Shown here piece after piece: positions 25,485 to 33,802 of a DNA stretch of 64,000 bases; the stretch's first letter is position 1, and the number at the start of each line of letters is the position of its first letter. The translations under genes and the position numbers were made by a program. The stretch is from Tardibacter chloracetimidivorans (GTDB taxonomy: Bacteria; Pseudomonadota; Alphaproteobacteria; Sphingomonadales; Sphingomonadaceae), in NCBI RefSeq assembly GCF_001890385.1, contig NZ_CP018221.1, positions 669,501-733,500 on the forward strand, written 5' to 3'. Under the pieces are notes generated by a model. That model was not told the DNA's origin, did not search any database, and saw only the letters and a program-made list of their open reading frames with translations.

Positions 25485-25850
25485 TCACCTTATCCAGTAT
25501 GTTTCGCCGTCAAAGTCTAGCGATGTATAATCTTTCTGAACGTTCTTCGCGGTCGCTTCCCAATCGATCTCAATCCATGACGGGAAGTCTTTAGGAATGT
25601 AACCACATTCTTCTAATAGCTCTCTGGTGTACTCCTCAAAATAATCTTCATGGACCAACGTCGCCCCATACTGCCAATCGTCACAATAGGGCTCGCCTTG
25701 TTCCGCTAGCTTCTCAAGGGCTGTTAGTTCCTCTTGTAGCTCCTCCAGGTCATCACCTGCATCGTCTAGCAGGTCTTTAATCTCTCCTATCCGGTCAATA
25801 ATATCTCGGCTGTCAATAATGCTGTCTGTGTTTGTTATGGATTGTCTCAT
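25485..25850 (-). CDS. Acidic conserved phage protein, possible DNA mimic
   Basis: Protein of 121 residues with a strong excess of Asp/Glu. A helical N-terminal half (GEIKDLLDDAGDDLEELQEE) is followed by a conserved-looking block, LVHEDYFEEYTRELLEECG then IDWEATAKNVQKDYTSLDFD and GETYWIR. The second block recalls sequence found in ArdA-type antirestriction and related plasmid/phage proteins, which mimic DNA. This link is by pattern only. It lies in the nucleotide/DNA-processing operon near an orphan methyltransferase-like gene. Confidence 0.6.
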   Translation of the reverse strand: MRQSITNTDSIIDSRDIIDRIGEIKDLLDDAGDDLEELQEELTALEKLAEQGEPYCDDWQYGATLVHEDYFEEYTRELLEECGYIPKDFPSWIEIDWEATAKNVQKDYTSLDFDGETYWIR

Positions 25851-25889
25851 CTCTCATACTCTCTCAAATTGGATAGTGATTAGATACAG

Positions 25890-26555
25890 TTATGGCAGGC
25901 TTTTGATTGCCTCAGTTACCAATGCATCTAATTGTTCTTCAGTCATGCTAGCGAACACATCAGCGTCTATTGTTCGCTTGAATGTCCCCACAGTTTGATT
26001 TGGATTAGACCCGTGGCACCTAAGCCAGCTTATATGGTCTCGGCCATAGTTTAGGTCTGTGTTCAGGTATGCATCTAGGTAGACTTCAAGCTTTCCAGTT
26101 TCATTCTGTGGATCACCTGGAGCAAGGAACATGACTCTAGCTTTCCAAAAGTAGCAGCTATCATCACCCTGCCAGCTTTCCATTTCATATTCTTGTGCTT
26201 GTTCCTCTAGTTCCTGCCCATGTTCACCTAAGACACACTCGAGGAACGGAGGCCTATCAGGGTATTGCTGTTTCCATGTATCAGCGATCAAATCAGTTTC
26301 GTTATCTATTATCTTCTGGATAGGCTCAGGTGCGCTCCCGCTTCCCCAGGCATGGCTAAGGCTAGCAGGTAAGCAAACTTCATATCCACCGCTAGTCCAC
26401 GGAATGAACCCGTCCCTTGCTTCCGTCTCTATCTCCTCAACACGCTTATGGGGTTCATACTCAAATATAGCGTCATCATAGGAGCCTAGTGCCTCAGCCA
26501 TGGAATGTATCCAATGTTCGGCGCTAGACTGTAGTGCTATTGATACACAGTCCAT
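25890..26555 (-). CDS. Hypothetical protein, 221 residues
   Basis: Not recognised. The start at 26555 (MDCVSIALQSSAEHWIHSM) is chosen because GGAAGGA lies about 8 nt upstream and the preceding small gene ends 5 bp before. A longer frame up to 26690 would overlap that gene. The protein is acidic and Trp/Tyr-rich, with ISWLRCHGSNPNQTVGTF near the end and a closing helix (MTEEQLDALVTEAIKSLP). It has no membrane segments. Confidence 0.6.
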   Translation of the reverse strand: MDCVSIALQSSAEHWIHSMAEALGSYDDAIFEYEPHKRVEEIETEARDGFIPWTSGGYEVCLPASLSHAWGSGSAPEPIQKIIDNETDLIADTWKQQYPDRPPFLECVLGEHGQELEEQAQEYEMESWQGDDSCYFWKARVMFLAPGDPQNETGKLEVYLDAYLNTDLNYGRDHISWLRCHGSNPNQTVGTFKRTIDADVFASMTEEQLDALVTEAIKSLP

Positions 26556-26559
26556 TGTC

Positions 26560-26733
26560 TTATCCTTCCACCAGTTGACTATCGGGACCACAGACAAACA
26601 CCAAGCTAACCTTGCACAACTGACGTGCTTTCTGTGCATGTAGTGTCGCAAGTTCCTTAGTTCTGAATGTGACCTTGGCACGTTGGCCACTCGGTGCGTC
26701 TACTATTACTGACCACATTGTAAACCATCTCAT
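26560..26733 (-). CDS. Small hypothetical gene, 57 residues
   Basis: MRWFTMWSVIVDAPSGQRAK then a basic segment with KELATLHAQKARQLCKVSLV. AAGG stands about 10 nt before the ATG, and the stop is 4 nt before the next start. The tight spacing supports translation; function unknown. Confidence 0.5.
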   Translation of the reverse strand: MRWFTMWSVIVDAPSGQRAKVTFRTKELATLHAQKARQLCKVSLVFVCGPDSQLVEG

Positions 26734-26749
26734 TCTGTAACGCCTTAGC

Positions 26750-26869
26750 TCAAACTAAGAGCGTGATATAAATCAATATAGGCAAGCTAATGGTAAGGAA
26801 TACAGTCTCGGATAGAGGCATAGGGCCTTCCCTGTATGCTTGCTTTATCTTGTGTAGGGCCTGTTTCAT
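26750..26869 (-). CDS. 39-residue membrane peptide
   Basis: MKQALHKIKQAYREGPMPLS followed by a hydrophobic helix (TVFLTISLPILIYITLLV). Its ATG overlaps the stop of the upstream peptide gene (TAATG). Function unknown. Confidence 0.55.
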   Translation of the reverse strand: MKQALHKIKQAYREGPMPLSETVFLTISLPILIYITLLV

Positions 26870-26958
26870 TACTTTCTAATCCCTCTAGCTAATATCCCGA
26901 TAACGATAGCTGCCAGCATTGCTAAGGCAACGAACGGGGCGAGTAGTATGCGAACCAT
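26869..26958 (-). CDS. 29-residue membrane peptide
   Basis: MVRILLAPFVALAMLAAIVI plus a short basic end (GILARGIRK): essentially a single transmembrane helix. AAGGAA lies 6 nt before the ATG, a good ribosome site, and the stop overlaps the start of the next peptide gene. Confidence 0.6.
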   Translation of the reverse strand: MVRILLAPFVALAMLAAIVIGILARGIRK

Positions 26959-27298
26959 TTGTTTCCTTTCGTTCAATCTCAATATGGCGACAGTCCCACA
27001 TATGAAACCCCTGGTCAACAATAAAAATGCACCCAGGGGACACAGTATGCCTCTATTCGCCTCTATAATGCACCGCAGGCGCGTGATGTGTACTAGATGC
27101 CACCCATGTAGCCAAAAGTTACCGACGCCTCTCTACGGGCATCCTAGGGCAATCTAGAGGCATATGCCACTTAGGCGGAAAAGGTCCACGATTGCCATCA
27201 ATCAGGATTTATCTCAGGCCTTACTATCAAATGATTTACCAAATCCAAAAACACAGAGCCACAAGCACCATAAGATGCGAGTAGCTCTGCGTAGGAGT
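26959..27298. other. Intergenic stretch without a convincing gene
   Basis: 340 bp. Only very short frames on either strand. On minus a TTGACC (about 27015-27020) followed by CATATG could be part of a host-type promoter, but the match is weak. GCCTCTA/TAGAGGC words recur (27048, 27130, 27157), possibly forming RNA structure. Confidence 0.4.
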
Positions 27299-27625
27299 CT
27301 AGGTGATGTCGATAGTGACCACGGGCCTTGCTGTAGCAAGCCTGTCAGCAAGCACGTTGGCGCTATAGCCTGCCACTTGCTGTATTGTTGCTATCCATCC
27401 ATTTAGGGTATTAAGGCCTCTGCCTCCGGACATTTTAGTCCACTGAACGACATTCTTGAGCTTAATCTGGATGACAGAGTGAGCATAGTCGCTAGGGAGA
27501 ACAAGAGTCTCAATGATAGCTTCAGTTACATCTCGCAGTTCTTTAGTGTCTTTTATCTGCGAGAGATCTATGGTTGCTATAGCGTACCCATCAGGGTCGT
27601 AGGTAACTTTAGTTGTGTCAGTCAT
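27299..27625 (-). CDS. Hypothetical protein, 108 residues
   Basis: Not recognised. MTDTTKVTYDPDGYAIATID... is mixed alpha/beta with a central basic segment (IQIKLKNVVQWTKMSGGRGL). It lies 4 bp after the methyltransferase-like gene, in the same operon. Confidence 0.6.
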   Translation of the reverse strand: MTDTTKVTYDPDGYAIATIDLSQIKDTKELRDVTEAIIETLVLPSDYAHSVIQIKLKNVVQWTKMSGGRGLNTLNGWIATIQQVAGYSANVLADRLATARPVVTIDIT

Positions 27626-27629
27626 TTCT

Positions 27630-28205
27630 TTATGGGTTGGCCTTAAAGAAGGCGTTGGCCCATCCTGGAGGTGTTGCGGATCGTAGTCGTGCGCGTTCGG
27701 GACCCGGAGGGAGCTTCCACATCTTAGAGCCTTCTGAGGGATGCACCCACGCCTTCTCAGGGATATTGAAGCGGCCCCATATCAAGGTTTTCTTGGTGTA
27801 AGGATCGCCGTAGTCGTTAGGGTGAAAGGTATGGAGAGGATCGCCGTAGTATGTCCTGAGCCTGCCTACAGGGTTCTCCAAGGCCCACCATGCAGGCTTA
27901 TGAAGAAGAACTATACGGCAACAAGCATCAGCTACAGACAATGCCTCCAGTAGGGCTTGCTCACCCTTGGCTTCCCACCAGCGGGCACCTGAGCCGCTCA
28001 AGTGAGTACAAGGGGGAGCGGCCAGTATCCCATGCACCTTACGCTTCTTGAGATGCTCAAAGAGCCTTACGTCCCCGGTCCCCGGATCGTCCGGTAGCCA
28101 TTCCTGAGGGTCCACAATCAGGACCTCATATTCATCAGGACATTCAGCGTAGGGCTTAGACCACGATCCCGTACCTCCACAGAGGTCTAGGATCAATTTC
28201 TTCAT
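27630..28205 (-). CDS. C5-cytosine methyltransferase-like phage protein
   Basis: Protein of 191 residues with the reduced signature of cytosine-5 DNA methyltransferases: the SAM-binding start LDLCGGTGSWS, a Pro-Cys catalytic loop in APPCTHLS, an ENP-type motif VI (WALENPVG), KKTLIWG at the place of motif VIII, and a C-terminal PPGWANAFF like motif X. The family usually has 300 or more residues with a target-recognition domain; this one lacks that domain. It may modify phage DNA or be a degenerate, SAM-binding relative. No restriction partner is seen. Confidence 0.7.
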   Translation of the reverse strand: MKKLILDLCGGTGSWSKPYAECPDEYEVLIVDPQEWLPDDPGTGDVRLFEHLKKRKVHGILAAPPCTHLSGSGARWWEAKGEQALLEALSVADACCRIVLLHKPAWWALENPVGRLRTYYGDPLHTFHPNDYGDPYTKKTLIWGRFNIPEKAWVHPSEGSKMWKLPPGPERARLRSATPPGWANAFFKANP

Positions 28206-28208
28206 ATA

Positions 28209-28712
28209 TTAGTTCTGGGCGCTATCCATCGCTACCATTCGCTTCCCAAAGAACTCTACCTTCTCAGCGTCATAGATGAGGCTGTTCCCAGGCTTACCTT
28301 TGCCCATGCGGTTGGCTGCATGTCTCCACACGGCCTTGAAGACATTACCTTCAGCGAAGTTCATCTGGAGGGCTTCGATGATGTCGTTGCATTCGGCTGT
28401 GTAAGTCTCACGCTCTCCGGTAGGGTTGGAGACATGGACCTTGTAGTAGTCTGAGGAATAGCCGGTGAGCATCTCCGGTCCGTAGTTATACAGTGTATCA
28501 ACTAGACCCGCTGTAAGTTCTCGATAGGCTATGATGTCGCTGATATTATCCTCGTGCGTCCACCTCCAGGTTTCGGCAGGATAACCATTTAGATCAATTT
28601 CGCCGTCCCTGAACTTAACTACGACTGGAGTTTCTCGAGGAAGGTCAGGACCAGATGGATTAGAGCCGTCCCACTTATGCCACGGCACTCTTGAGCACTC
28701 CAAGCAACTCAA
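28209..28712 (-). CDS. DUF3310-like protein (SaV-like)
   Basis: Protein of 167 residues. The C-terminal half carries the DUF3310 pattern: YYKVHVSNPTGE, then CNDIIEALQMNFAEGNVFKA, WRHAAN and a Lys-rich closing helix. This family occurs in many phage replication modules and is often annotated as a nucleotide kinase-like or SaV-like protein, with unclear function. The N-terminal half, with CLECS and GEIDLNGYPAETWRW, is additional. It begins inside the end of the upstream gene (38-bp overlap). Confidence 0.65.
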   Translation of the reverse strand: MSCLECSRVPWHKWDGSNPSGPDLPRETPVVVKFRDGEIDLNGYPAETWRWTHEDNISDIIAYRELTAGLVDTLYNYGPEMLTGYSSDYYKVHVSNPTGERETYTAECNDIIEALQMNFAEGNVFKAVWRHAANRMGKGKPGNSLIYDAEKVEFFGKRMVAMDSAQN

Positions 28713-28959
28713 AGATCATGTCCTTGCTCAAGACCACTACAGCCTCCTCATTGCCGTCATACTGGGTCAATGCGAGGGCATCAGGGCCAAGGAGTTCAAC
28801 AGCCGTCGCACCATACTGGGTGTCAGTGATAGAGACTGAAGCAGAGCCGGTAACAGGTGGAAGAGGCTCTTCGAAGGCTACGAACGGCTCCGAGTTGCCG
28901 AGGAAGTCGTTAATTTCACCGAAAATGAAGTTGCTATAAGGGTAATCGTGATTAGGCAT
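28675..28959 (-). CDS. Hypothetical protein, 94 residues
   Basis: Acidic protein, MPNHDYPYSNFIFGEINDFL..., with a beta-rich middle and a hydrophobic end (KDMIFELLGVLKSAVA). Overlaps neighbours on both sides (8 bp with the MazG-like gene, 38 bp with the DUF3310 gene), as is typical of compact phage operons. Not recognised. Confidence 0.6.
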   Translation of the reverse strand: MPNHDYPYSNFIFGEINDFLGNSEPFVAFEEPLPPVTGSASVSITDTQYGATAVELLGPDALALTQYDGNEEAVVVLSKDMIFELLGVLKSAVA

Positions 28960-29416
28960 ATATTAGGTCCTTAAGATTAGGTGGTTGGTAGTGTGGCCCT
29001 TTAAGGACCTTTCCTCGCCCATCGCGGGCTACCCGCTTGGAGAGGGGATCAATCTTGCTCATGTTGCTTTCGTGGACCCGTTGAAACCCTAGTTCCAGGT
29101 CGAGACCAAGGGACACGGCAGTACCGCTTATTACGTACTGCACGTCAGCAAGTTCTTTGAGTATTCTTTCGGCTGCGTTTCGAGACGGAAGTGTATCTAA
29201 TGTAGCCGCAGTTTCCAGTTCCTCCATTAGCTCATGGAACTCTTCCCTTATCAACCTTACTCGGTGATTAAGGAGCGTGGTGGTCCATTTGTTACGAGGG
29301 ATGTCCACCGCATCATTCGTTGCGATATGGAACTGAGATACAAGGTCTTCCCTGGTTAACGCGGTGATGTCTGAGATGGTGTCCAAAGCCTCACTTGCTT
29401 CCTTTCGCTGTCCCAA
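28952..29416 (-). CDS. MazG-like NTP pyrophosphohydrolase
   Basis: Protein of up to 154 residues with an all-alpha NTP-PPase core: the metal-binding EEFHELMEE helix (about 56-64) and KELADVQYVISGTAVSLGLD (about 89-108, E..D) followed by FQRVHESNMSKID and KVLKGPHYQPP. Such enzymes hydrolyse (d)NTPs to monophosphates and may adjust nucleotide pools or alarmone levels. The annotated start overlaps the exonuclease gene by 61 bp; a TTG some 30 bp later with GGAAG upstream is an alternative start. Confidence 0.8.
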   Translation of the reverse strand: MGQRKEASEALDTISDITALTREDLVSQFHIATNDAVDIPRNKWTTTLLNHRVRLIREEFHELMEELETAATLDTLPSRNAAERILKELADVQYVISGTAVSLGLDLELGFQRVHESNMSKIDPLSKRVARDGRGKVLKGPHYQPPNLKDLIYA

Positions 29417-30105
29417 TCGCCGAATCGCAGGATACGCGCGAGTCGGGCTTGTAGGACAGCATGTTCTTCATCTGTTCCTGCCTTGAGAAACGCCTGTCTG
29501 ACATTTTCCCACATGGACCCAGGCTTCGAGAGGATCGCTTCAGCCTTCACAGCGCCTATCCCCGGACAGCCCTTATAGCCGTCTGCCGAGTCCCCTGTGA
29601 GGGTCTGGAGCATCCAATAGCGGTCTGCCTGGGCTTCAGTGATCTCAAGCATCTCGCCGTTGCGCCAGAGGCTACAAGGGATGGTCTGCATGTCCTTATC
29701 TTCGGAGACGATGCAGCGGCCCTTGCCTCTCTGGGGATCGGTCGCGAGGATGCCCATGTAGTCGTCAGCTTCCAACATGTCGTTGGCTTTGACCCTCTCA
29801 GGGCCATACTCTTCATAGAGCCAATCCTTGAGGGCCTTGAAGCCTAGAGGCTTGCGTACACCCTTGCGGTTGCTCTTGTAGGTAGGATCGAGGTCATATC
29901 GGTAGTTCTTGGACCCGGACAGGATGATGACGATATCCTTCGAGCCTATGTCTGAGATGTATTTATCTATCTGACTCTTGAAGGAATCTTTGGCTTGTGT
30001 TAGGTTGGTTGAAAGGACCCATGTGTCGTCGCCCCAGTCGCACTCAAACTCTGAGGAGGCTGCGGAACGATAGAGGCAGAGGTCCCCATCGATTAGGAGT
30101 TGCAT
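29356..30105 (-). CDS. 5'-3' exonuclease (T7 gp6 type)
   Basis: FLAP/5'-nuclease of 249 residues. Metal-binding acidic residues are visible at LIDGDLCLYR, MLEADDYMGI, VSEDKDMQ and LTGDSADGYKGCPGIG; the last also provides the helix-hairpin-helix DNA contact. It would remove RNA primers and degrade host DNA during replication. It is read after ThyX and before MazG, within a T7-ordered replication block. Confidence 0.9.
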   Translation of the reverse strand: MQLLIDGDLCLYRSAASSEFECDWGDDTWVLSTNLTQAKDSFKSQIDKYISDIGSKDIVIILSGSKNYRYDLDPTYKSNRKGVRKPLGFKALKDWLYEEYGPERVKANDMLEADDYMGILATDPQRGKGRCIVSEDKDMQTIPCSLWRNGEMLEITEAQADRYWMLQTLTGDSADGYKGCPGIGAVKAEAILSKPGSMWENVRQAFLKAGTDEEHAVLQARLARILRFGDWDSERKQVRLWTPSQTSPR

Positions 30106-30205
30106 TGAAATGTTGTACGTCCTGAAGGAAATCGTTTGGTACGGATTCCTGCTTGGTATGGGCTTATGGGTCGTATCGATTTTTATCGGTATGCTCAGGA
30201 ACTAA

Positions 30206-30325
30206 CTACCGGATGATACGATAGTACATGGAGTCCACGATCCGCGAGGCAAGGGTAAACCCGATACCGAACGCGAACCCTGAGAGCATGATGAAGCTGA
30301 AGGGCAATACGTCGCTAACTGACAT
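30206..30325 (-). CDS. 39-residue membrane peptide
   Basis: MSVSDVLPFSFIMLSGFAFG followed by IGFTLASRIVDSMYYRIIR: one transmembrane helix with a positively charged end. The start lies inside the last codons of thyX (11-bp overlap). Function unknown. Confidence 0.55.
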   Translation of the reverse strand: MSVSDVLPFSFIMLSGFAFGIGFTLASRIVDSMYYRIIR

Positions 30326-31025
30326 TGATTGAATCCTTAGGCCCCAGTGCCTGCCAAGACACAGGGAAGTGTGTTGCGAGGGCCTGAGAGATATCCTCCG
30401 CTACCCATCGCGTCTCTCGCTGTGCCGATGGGTGCAGGCGCTCCTTACAGACACGAGAGAAGGCGTAGAGGCTTCCACTCCATATCCATTCGGTCATAGT
30501 AGATTGAGGGAGAACCATACGGGCTTGCTCTGGACATACTCCCTGCTCCAATAGGCCATTATAGTTTGCTAGAGGAACACCAATCAGAGCATCTAGAAAC
30601 ATGTCTTCGTATGTGAGATCGACGGACACGACTTCATCGCTACTGCCTTGCTTCTTGTCCTCAGCCTTCTTTCGCCACTCTCGCGGCACATAGAACTCAG
30701 GCTCACTATCGACATAGCGACGTGAGACTTCATTCCACGATAGGCCAACTTGGTGTTTCTGAAGCTGTCTTGCGACAAAGATTGGAGCCTTGACGCGGAA
30801 CTTCAGGAACGCATGAGCGAAAGGCGACCAATGGCCTTCTTTGGCTAGGTAGTGGATGAGCTTCTGGTCTCGCGCCGAGAGAACCACATGACTAGGTTCA
30901 ACCGGGTCATTGTCAGATACCCAATCGCTCTCCTTATCAAAGCTAACCCTGGCTGCATTGACTACAGAGAGGTCAGTACCCATCGTTTCTAGGAGTGTCG
31001 CTCCGTATTCATTGGTAGTCTTCAT
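30315..31025 (-). CDS. thyX: Flavin-dependent thymidylate synthase ThyX
   Basis: Protein of 236 residues converting dUMP to dTMP with FAD, NADPH and methylene-tetrahydrofolate. The family signature region reads ARQLQKHQVGLSWNEVSRRY (about 85-104), a common phage form of the RHRxxxxxxxS motif, with the SRRYV and PQSTMTEWIWSGSL segments that line the active site. With ribonucleotide reductase and a MazG-like enzyme, it gives P1 its own dNTP supply. Overlaps the upstream gene by 4 bp. Confidence 0.9.
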   Translation of the reverse strand: MKTTNEYGATLLETMGTDLSVVNAARVSFDKESDWVSDNDPVEPSHVVLSARDQKLIHYLAKEGHWSPFAHAFLKFRVKAPIFVARQLQKHQVGLSWNEVSRRYVDSEPEFYVPREWRKKAEDKKQGSSDEVVSVDLTYEDMFLDALIGVPLANYNGLLEQGVCPEQARMVLPQSTMTEWIWSGSLYAFSRVCKERLHPSAQRETRWVAEDISQALATHFPVSWQALGPKDSINVS

Positions 31026-31270
31026 TCATCCCCCATAGCCCCAAGGTACTCGATCTCATCAGCGCGTCCTGCATCAAGGAGGTACTTCTCGCGTTCCTTA
31101 AGGTTCATTCTTCGGGGGAGGACCCAGCCAGCCATTTCAGCGATGGCCTCTAAGATGCGGGAAACGCCGTAGCTATCCGTTCCGCCCACATAAGTTCCCG
31201 CATCCATGTCTTCGTTGACTTGGGCTTCGCGGTAAAGGTCCACGATTCTAACAGGGGCAATTGTCATCAT
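31022..31270 (-). CDS. Hypothetical protein, 82 residues
   Basis: MMTIAPVRIVDLYREAQVNE..., acidic, helical, with GGTDSYGVSRILEAIAEMAG and RRMNLKEREKYLLDAG. Not recognised. It overlaps both neighbouring genes (23 bp upstream, 4 bp with thyX). Confidence 0.55.
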   Translation of the reverse strand: MMTIAPVRIVDLYREAQVNEDMDAGTYVGGTDSYGVSRILEAIAEMAGWVLPRRMNLKEREKYLLDAGRADEIEYLGAMGDE

Positions 31271-31484
31271 AATTCTCCAGTATCTCTAGTCCCTTAACTG
31301 TCACTCGCCACTCCCGGCCCCATACGTCTTTCCCTTGTTTCAAGGTGATAAACCCTAGACACGCCAAGATGCCTATGTCCTCGACATGTTCTCGTGCGAA
31401 GTCTGATCGGGTCTTGCAGGGGGTCAGGTAGATGGCTTGGAGAGCTTCTTTAAGGCCTTGTGATTGCAATATCTCTTTAGCCAT
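31248..31484 (-). CDS. Small winged-helix-like protein
   Basis: Protein of 78 residues with a pattern resembling a minimal winged helix: FAREHVEDIGILACLGFITL (helix-turn-helix-like), then a wing EWRVTVKGLEILENY. It may be a DNA-binding regulator; weak support. It overlaps the genes on both sides. Confidence 0.5.
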   Translation of the reverse strand: MAKEILQSQGLKEALQAIYLTPCKTRSDFAREHVEDIGILACLGFITLKQGKDVWGREWRVTVKGLEILENYDDNCPC

Positions 31485-31591
31485 TTAATCGTTTCATAGG
31501 CAGATGATGTTTCACTATGGCCTCGCTTCTCGAACACTCTTCTGACGCGCTCTAGGTGACGTAAAGGGACCTCTACGCCTGCACAGCGCAT
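31424..31591 (-). CDS. Small basic hypothetical protein
   Basis: 55 residues from the ATG at 31591 (MRCAGVEVPLRHLERVRRVF), with a basic helical end (IKWLKRYCNHKALKKL). The frame is open further upstream and overlaps the end of the next gene, so the start is uncertain. Confidence 0.45.
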   Translation of the reverse strand: MRCAGVEVPLRHLERVRRVFEKRGHSETSSAYETIKWLKRYCNHKALKKLSKPST

Positions 31592-31658
31592 CCACTCGGT
31601 ATAACGCCCATCTTTGTAAGCTGTCCCTCCGGTCGTTATTGAGGTGTCATAGATAGTC

Positions 31659-31931
31659 TTATGCGTAGTAGATCGGGAGGTCACTGTACTCTTCCATGAA
31701 GGCTTTAGCCTCTTCAAGAGTTGCGAAGAATTCCCAAGTCCTCCAGCCATAATATCCGCCAATCCCCTCCGAGTAGGAATGATATCCCCATCGGCTAACT
31801 ACGAAAGGCTTGTCATCATCTGACACACAGGCATCGATCTTGAACTTAGGGTGGCGTTGTGCGTCTTCCTCAGCATCTTTTGGTGTTGGAGGCACGCGCT
31901 TCAGTTTATCCATTAGTGACATTCTGCCCAA
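31659..31931 (-). CDS. Hypothetical protein, 90 residues
   Basis: N-terminal basic segment (MGRMSLMDKLKRVPPTPKDA), then a compact domain with many aromatics (VVSRWGYHSYSEGIGGYYGW, RTWEFFATLEEAKAFMEEY). Not recognised. The start overlaps the end of the DNA polymerase gene by 19 bp. Confidence 0.6.
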   Translation of the reverse strand: MGRMSLMDKLKRVPPTPKDAEEDAQRHPKFKIDACVSDDDKPFVVSRWGYHSYSEGIGGYYGWRTWEFFATLEEAKAFMEEYSDLPIYYA

Positions 31932-33802
31932 TTCCTTCCAATCTTAAACTCAACATCAAGCGGACAGTTGAACCCATAAGGCTCCCCTGCCATGCGCCCC
32001 GTATCTACGGCTGTCTTGGAGACAATCTCGATGAGCTTCGGGTCGTCCTTTACGGCTACTTGGGCTTCATCGTGTGACCATGAGAGGAACACAAAGTCCC
32101 CATCCCAGCCATACTTTAGACCCTGAGCTACAAGGGCGTCCTCATAATCAGCGATCCATTGCTTGCAGATGATAGCTCCGGAGTTCTGGAGCCGCGTATT
32201 GAGCGCCGCGTGTTCACTCCTTACAGGGAGCTTGCGGCCATCAATACCCTTAATCCAGCCTCTCCTGGCAGCCGTCTTGACTGCGTTGATTAGCTTGTTG
32301 AGGGCCGGGGTTTTCTTCAGGAAGGCATCACGTAGCTGCCTGCCCTTCCCTGCGCCCCCATTGGCTATCGATCCGATCTTCTCCGGGCCTGCCCCGTAGA
32401 GGAAGGCGTAGATGAATGTCTTCGCTTGGTCTCTGGTAGTTAAGCCTGCTGCCTGTTGATTGGCCGTATGGACATCGCCTGTGGTGACGATCTTTCCATA
32501 CGCTCCTCCATCGAAGGATGCCATGTCGGAAGCGAGGCACCTTAGTTCCAAGCCTGACTGATCGGCACCGATTTGGACCCACCCTGAAGGCACATGGAAT
32601 AGTTCACGACACTCCCGTCCGAAAGGACTTGATATACGCGGGACCTGTGAGATGTTTGGCTTTGAGTGCGTTGCGCGGCCTGTGACAGCCCCATTGGTGT
32701 TGTAACGTGCATGGATTTTCCCGTTCTTCTGGACCTTGAGCCACGCTTCGTTGCCTTCAGCTATCTGTCCGATACGCTTCTCAATCAGGAAGTATCGTGC
32801 GAGCTTCTTGGCCTCTGGGTATGGCAGGGAATTGAGGACCTCATCATCGATCTTGGGGGACCCAGGCTGTATCCATGTGCCGTCTTCATCCTTGATACGC
32901 TCTTGGGTGAAGACCTTGGGTTCCCATCCGTACTTGTCGATCAGCCGGTCAGCGATGTGCTTCCTAGAGGCCGGGTTGAACTCATGTTCCTTCCAGCGTT
33001 CTACTGGCTCACCTTTGACGTAGCCTTTGGTCTTGTTGTCTCTGGCAGGCACAAAATCAGGGAGACGTACCTTCCAGTTAGGGAATAGGCCGACTAGCTC
33101 GCGCCTTAAGCCTTCCCTCTCGTTAGAAAGTTGGGCATATAATTCTGACGCCTTATGGACATCAAAAGGAAACCCATTCCTCTCCATCTGAGCACATAGC
33201 CAAGCTACGCGATGCTCAAGGACGATGGACTGCTCAGAGGGCTGTTGAGCCATGAGCTTCTTGTAGAGGTCGTAGGTAACTTCAGCGTCTTGGAGCATGT
33301 AAGAGAACATGTCTTCGCTGAAAGTCTCCCATCCGCCCTTATAGTCGCCCTTGAAGTTGCCTAGCCGCTGTCCCCAAGCCTTCAGGCTGTGGGCACCTAT
33401 TAGATTACCGTCGAAACGAGGAGGGACATGAGAAATCCCGTCAGGATAAGTAGTAGAGCATCCGAGGTCTGTTTTGGCATAAGGTTTCCACCTTTCGTAT
33501 CTCTTGAAGTCTGATTGCTTGATATCTGGATAGACCAGCCTGCCTAAGATGAGAGTATCGCGCACCTGAGATGCAGGATAATCCCAACCATGTAGCTTCT
33601 TAAGGACCTCATGATCATAAGAAATCCAGTTGTGGCCTACGATCAACTCAGCCTTAGAAGCTATATCCAGGTACTTATCGATCTCATGTGGTCTGAAGCC
33701 TCGCACTTCGCCCGTATCAATGTCTTTCAGTACCGCACAGTGTATCTTAGTGACTTGATCTAGGAGGCCATCAGTTTCTAGGTCGCTTATGTATCGAGCC
33801 AC
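31913..33802 (-). CDS. DNA polymerase, family A (T7 gp5 type)
   Basis: Replicative polymerase of 629 residues. The N-terminal 3'-5' exonuclease shows D7/E9 (SDLETDG), VGHNWISYDHEVL (about 55-67) and QDAEVTYDLYK (about 171-181). The polymerase domain has motif A GADQSGLELR (412-421), motif B RDQAKTFIYAFLYG (457-470) and motif C SHDEA (576-580), so both activities look intact. T7 gp5 has 704 residues; this is a slightly short member. It lies between the primase-helicase region and the nucleotide genes, as in T7-like phages. Confidence 0.95.
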   Translation of the reverse strand: MARYISDLETDGLLDQVTKIHCAVLKDIDTGEVRGFRPHEIDKYLDIASKAELIVGHNWISYDHEVLKKLHGWDYPASQVRDTLILGRLVYPDIKQSDFKRYERWKPYAKTDLGCSTTYPDGISHVPPRFDGNLIGAHSLKAWGQRLGNFKGDYKGGWETFSEDMFSYMLQDAEVTYDLYKKLMAQQPSEQSIVLEHRVAWLCAQMERNGFPFDVHKASELYAQLSNEREGLRRELVGLFPNWKVRLPDFVPARDNKTKGYVKGEPVERWKEHEFNPASRKHIADRLIDKYGWEPKVFTQERIKDEDGTWIQPGSPKIDDEVLNSLPYPEAKKLARYFLIEKRIGQIAEGNEAWLKVQKNGKIHARYNTNGAVTGRATHSKPNISQVPRISSPFGRECRELFHVPSGWVQIGADQSGLELRCLASDMASFDGGAYGKIVTTGDVHTANQQAAGLTTRDQAKTFIYAFLYGAGPEKIGSIANGGAGKGRQLRDAFLKKTPALNKLINAVKTAARRGWIKGIDGRKLPVRSEHAALNTRLQNSGAIICKQWIADYEDALVAQGLKYGWDGDFVFLSWSHDEAQVAVKDDPKLIEIVSKTAVDTGRMAGEPYGFNCPLDVEFKIGRNWAECH

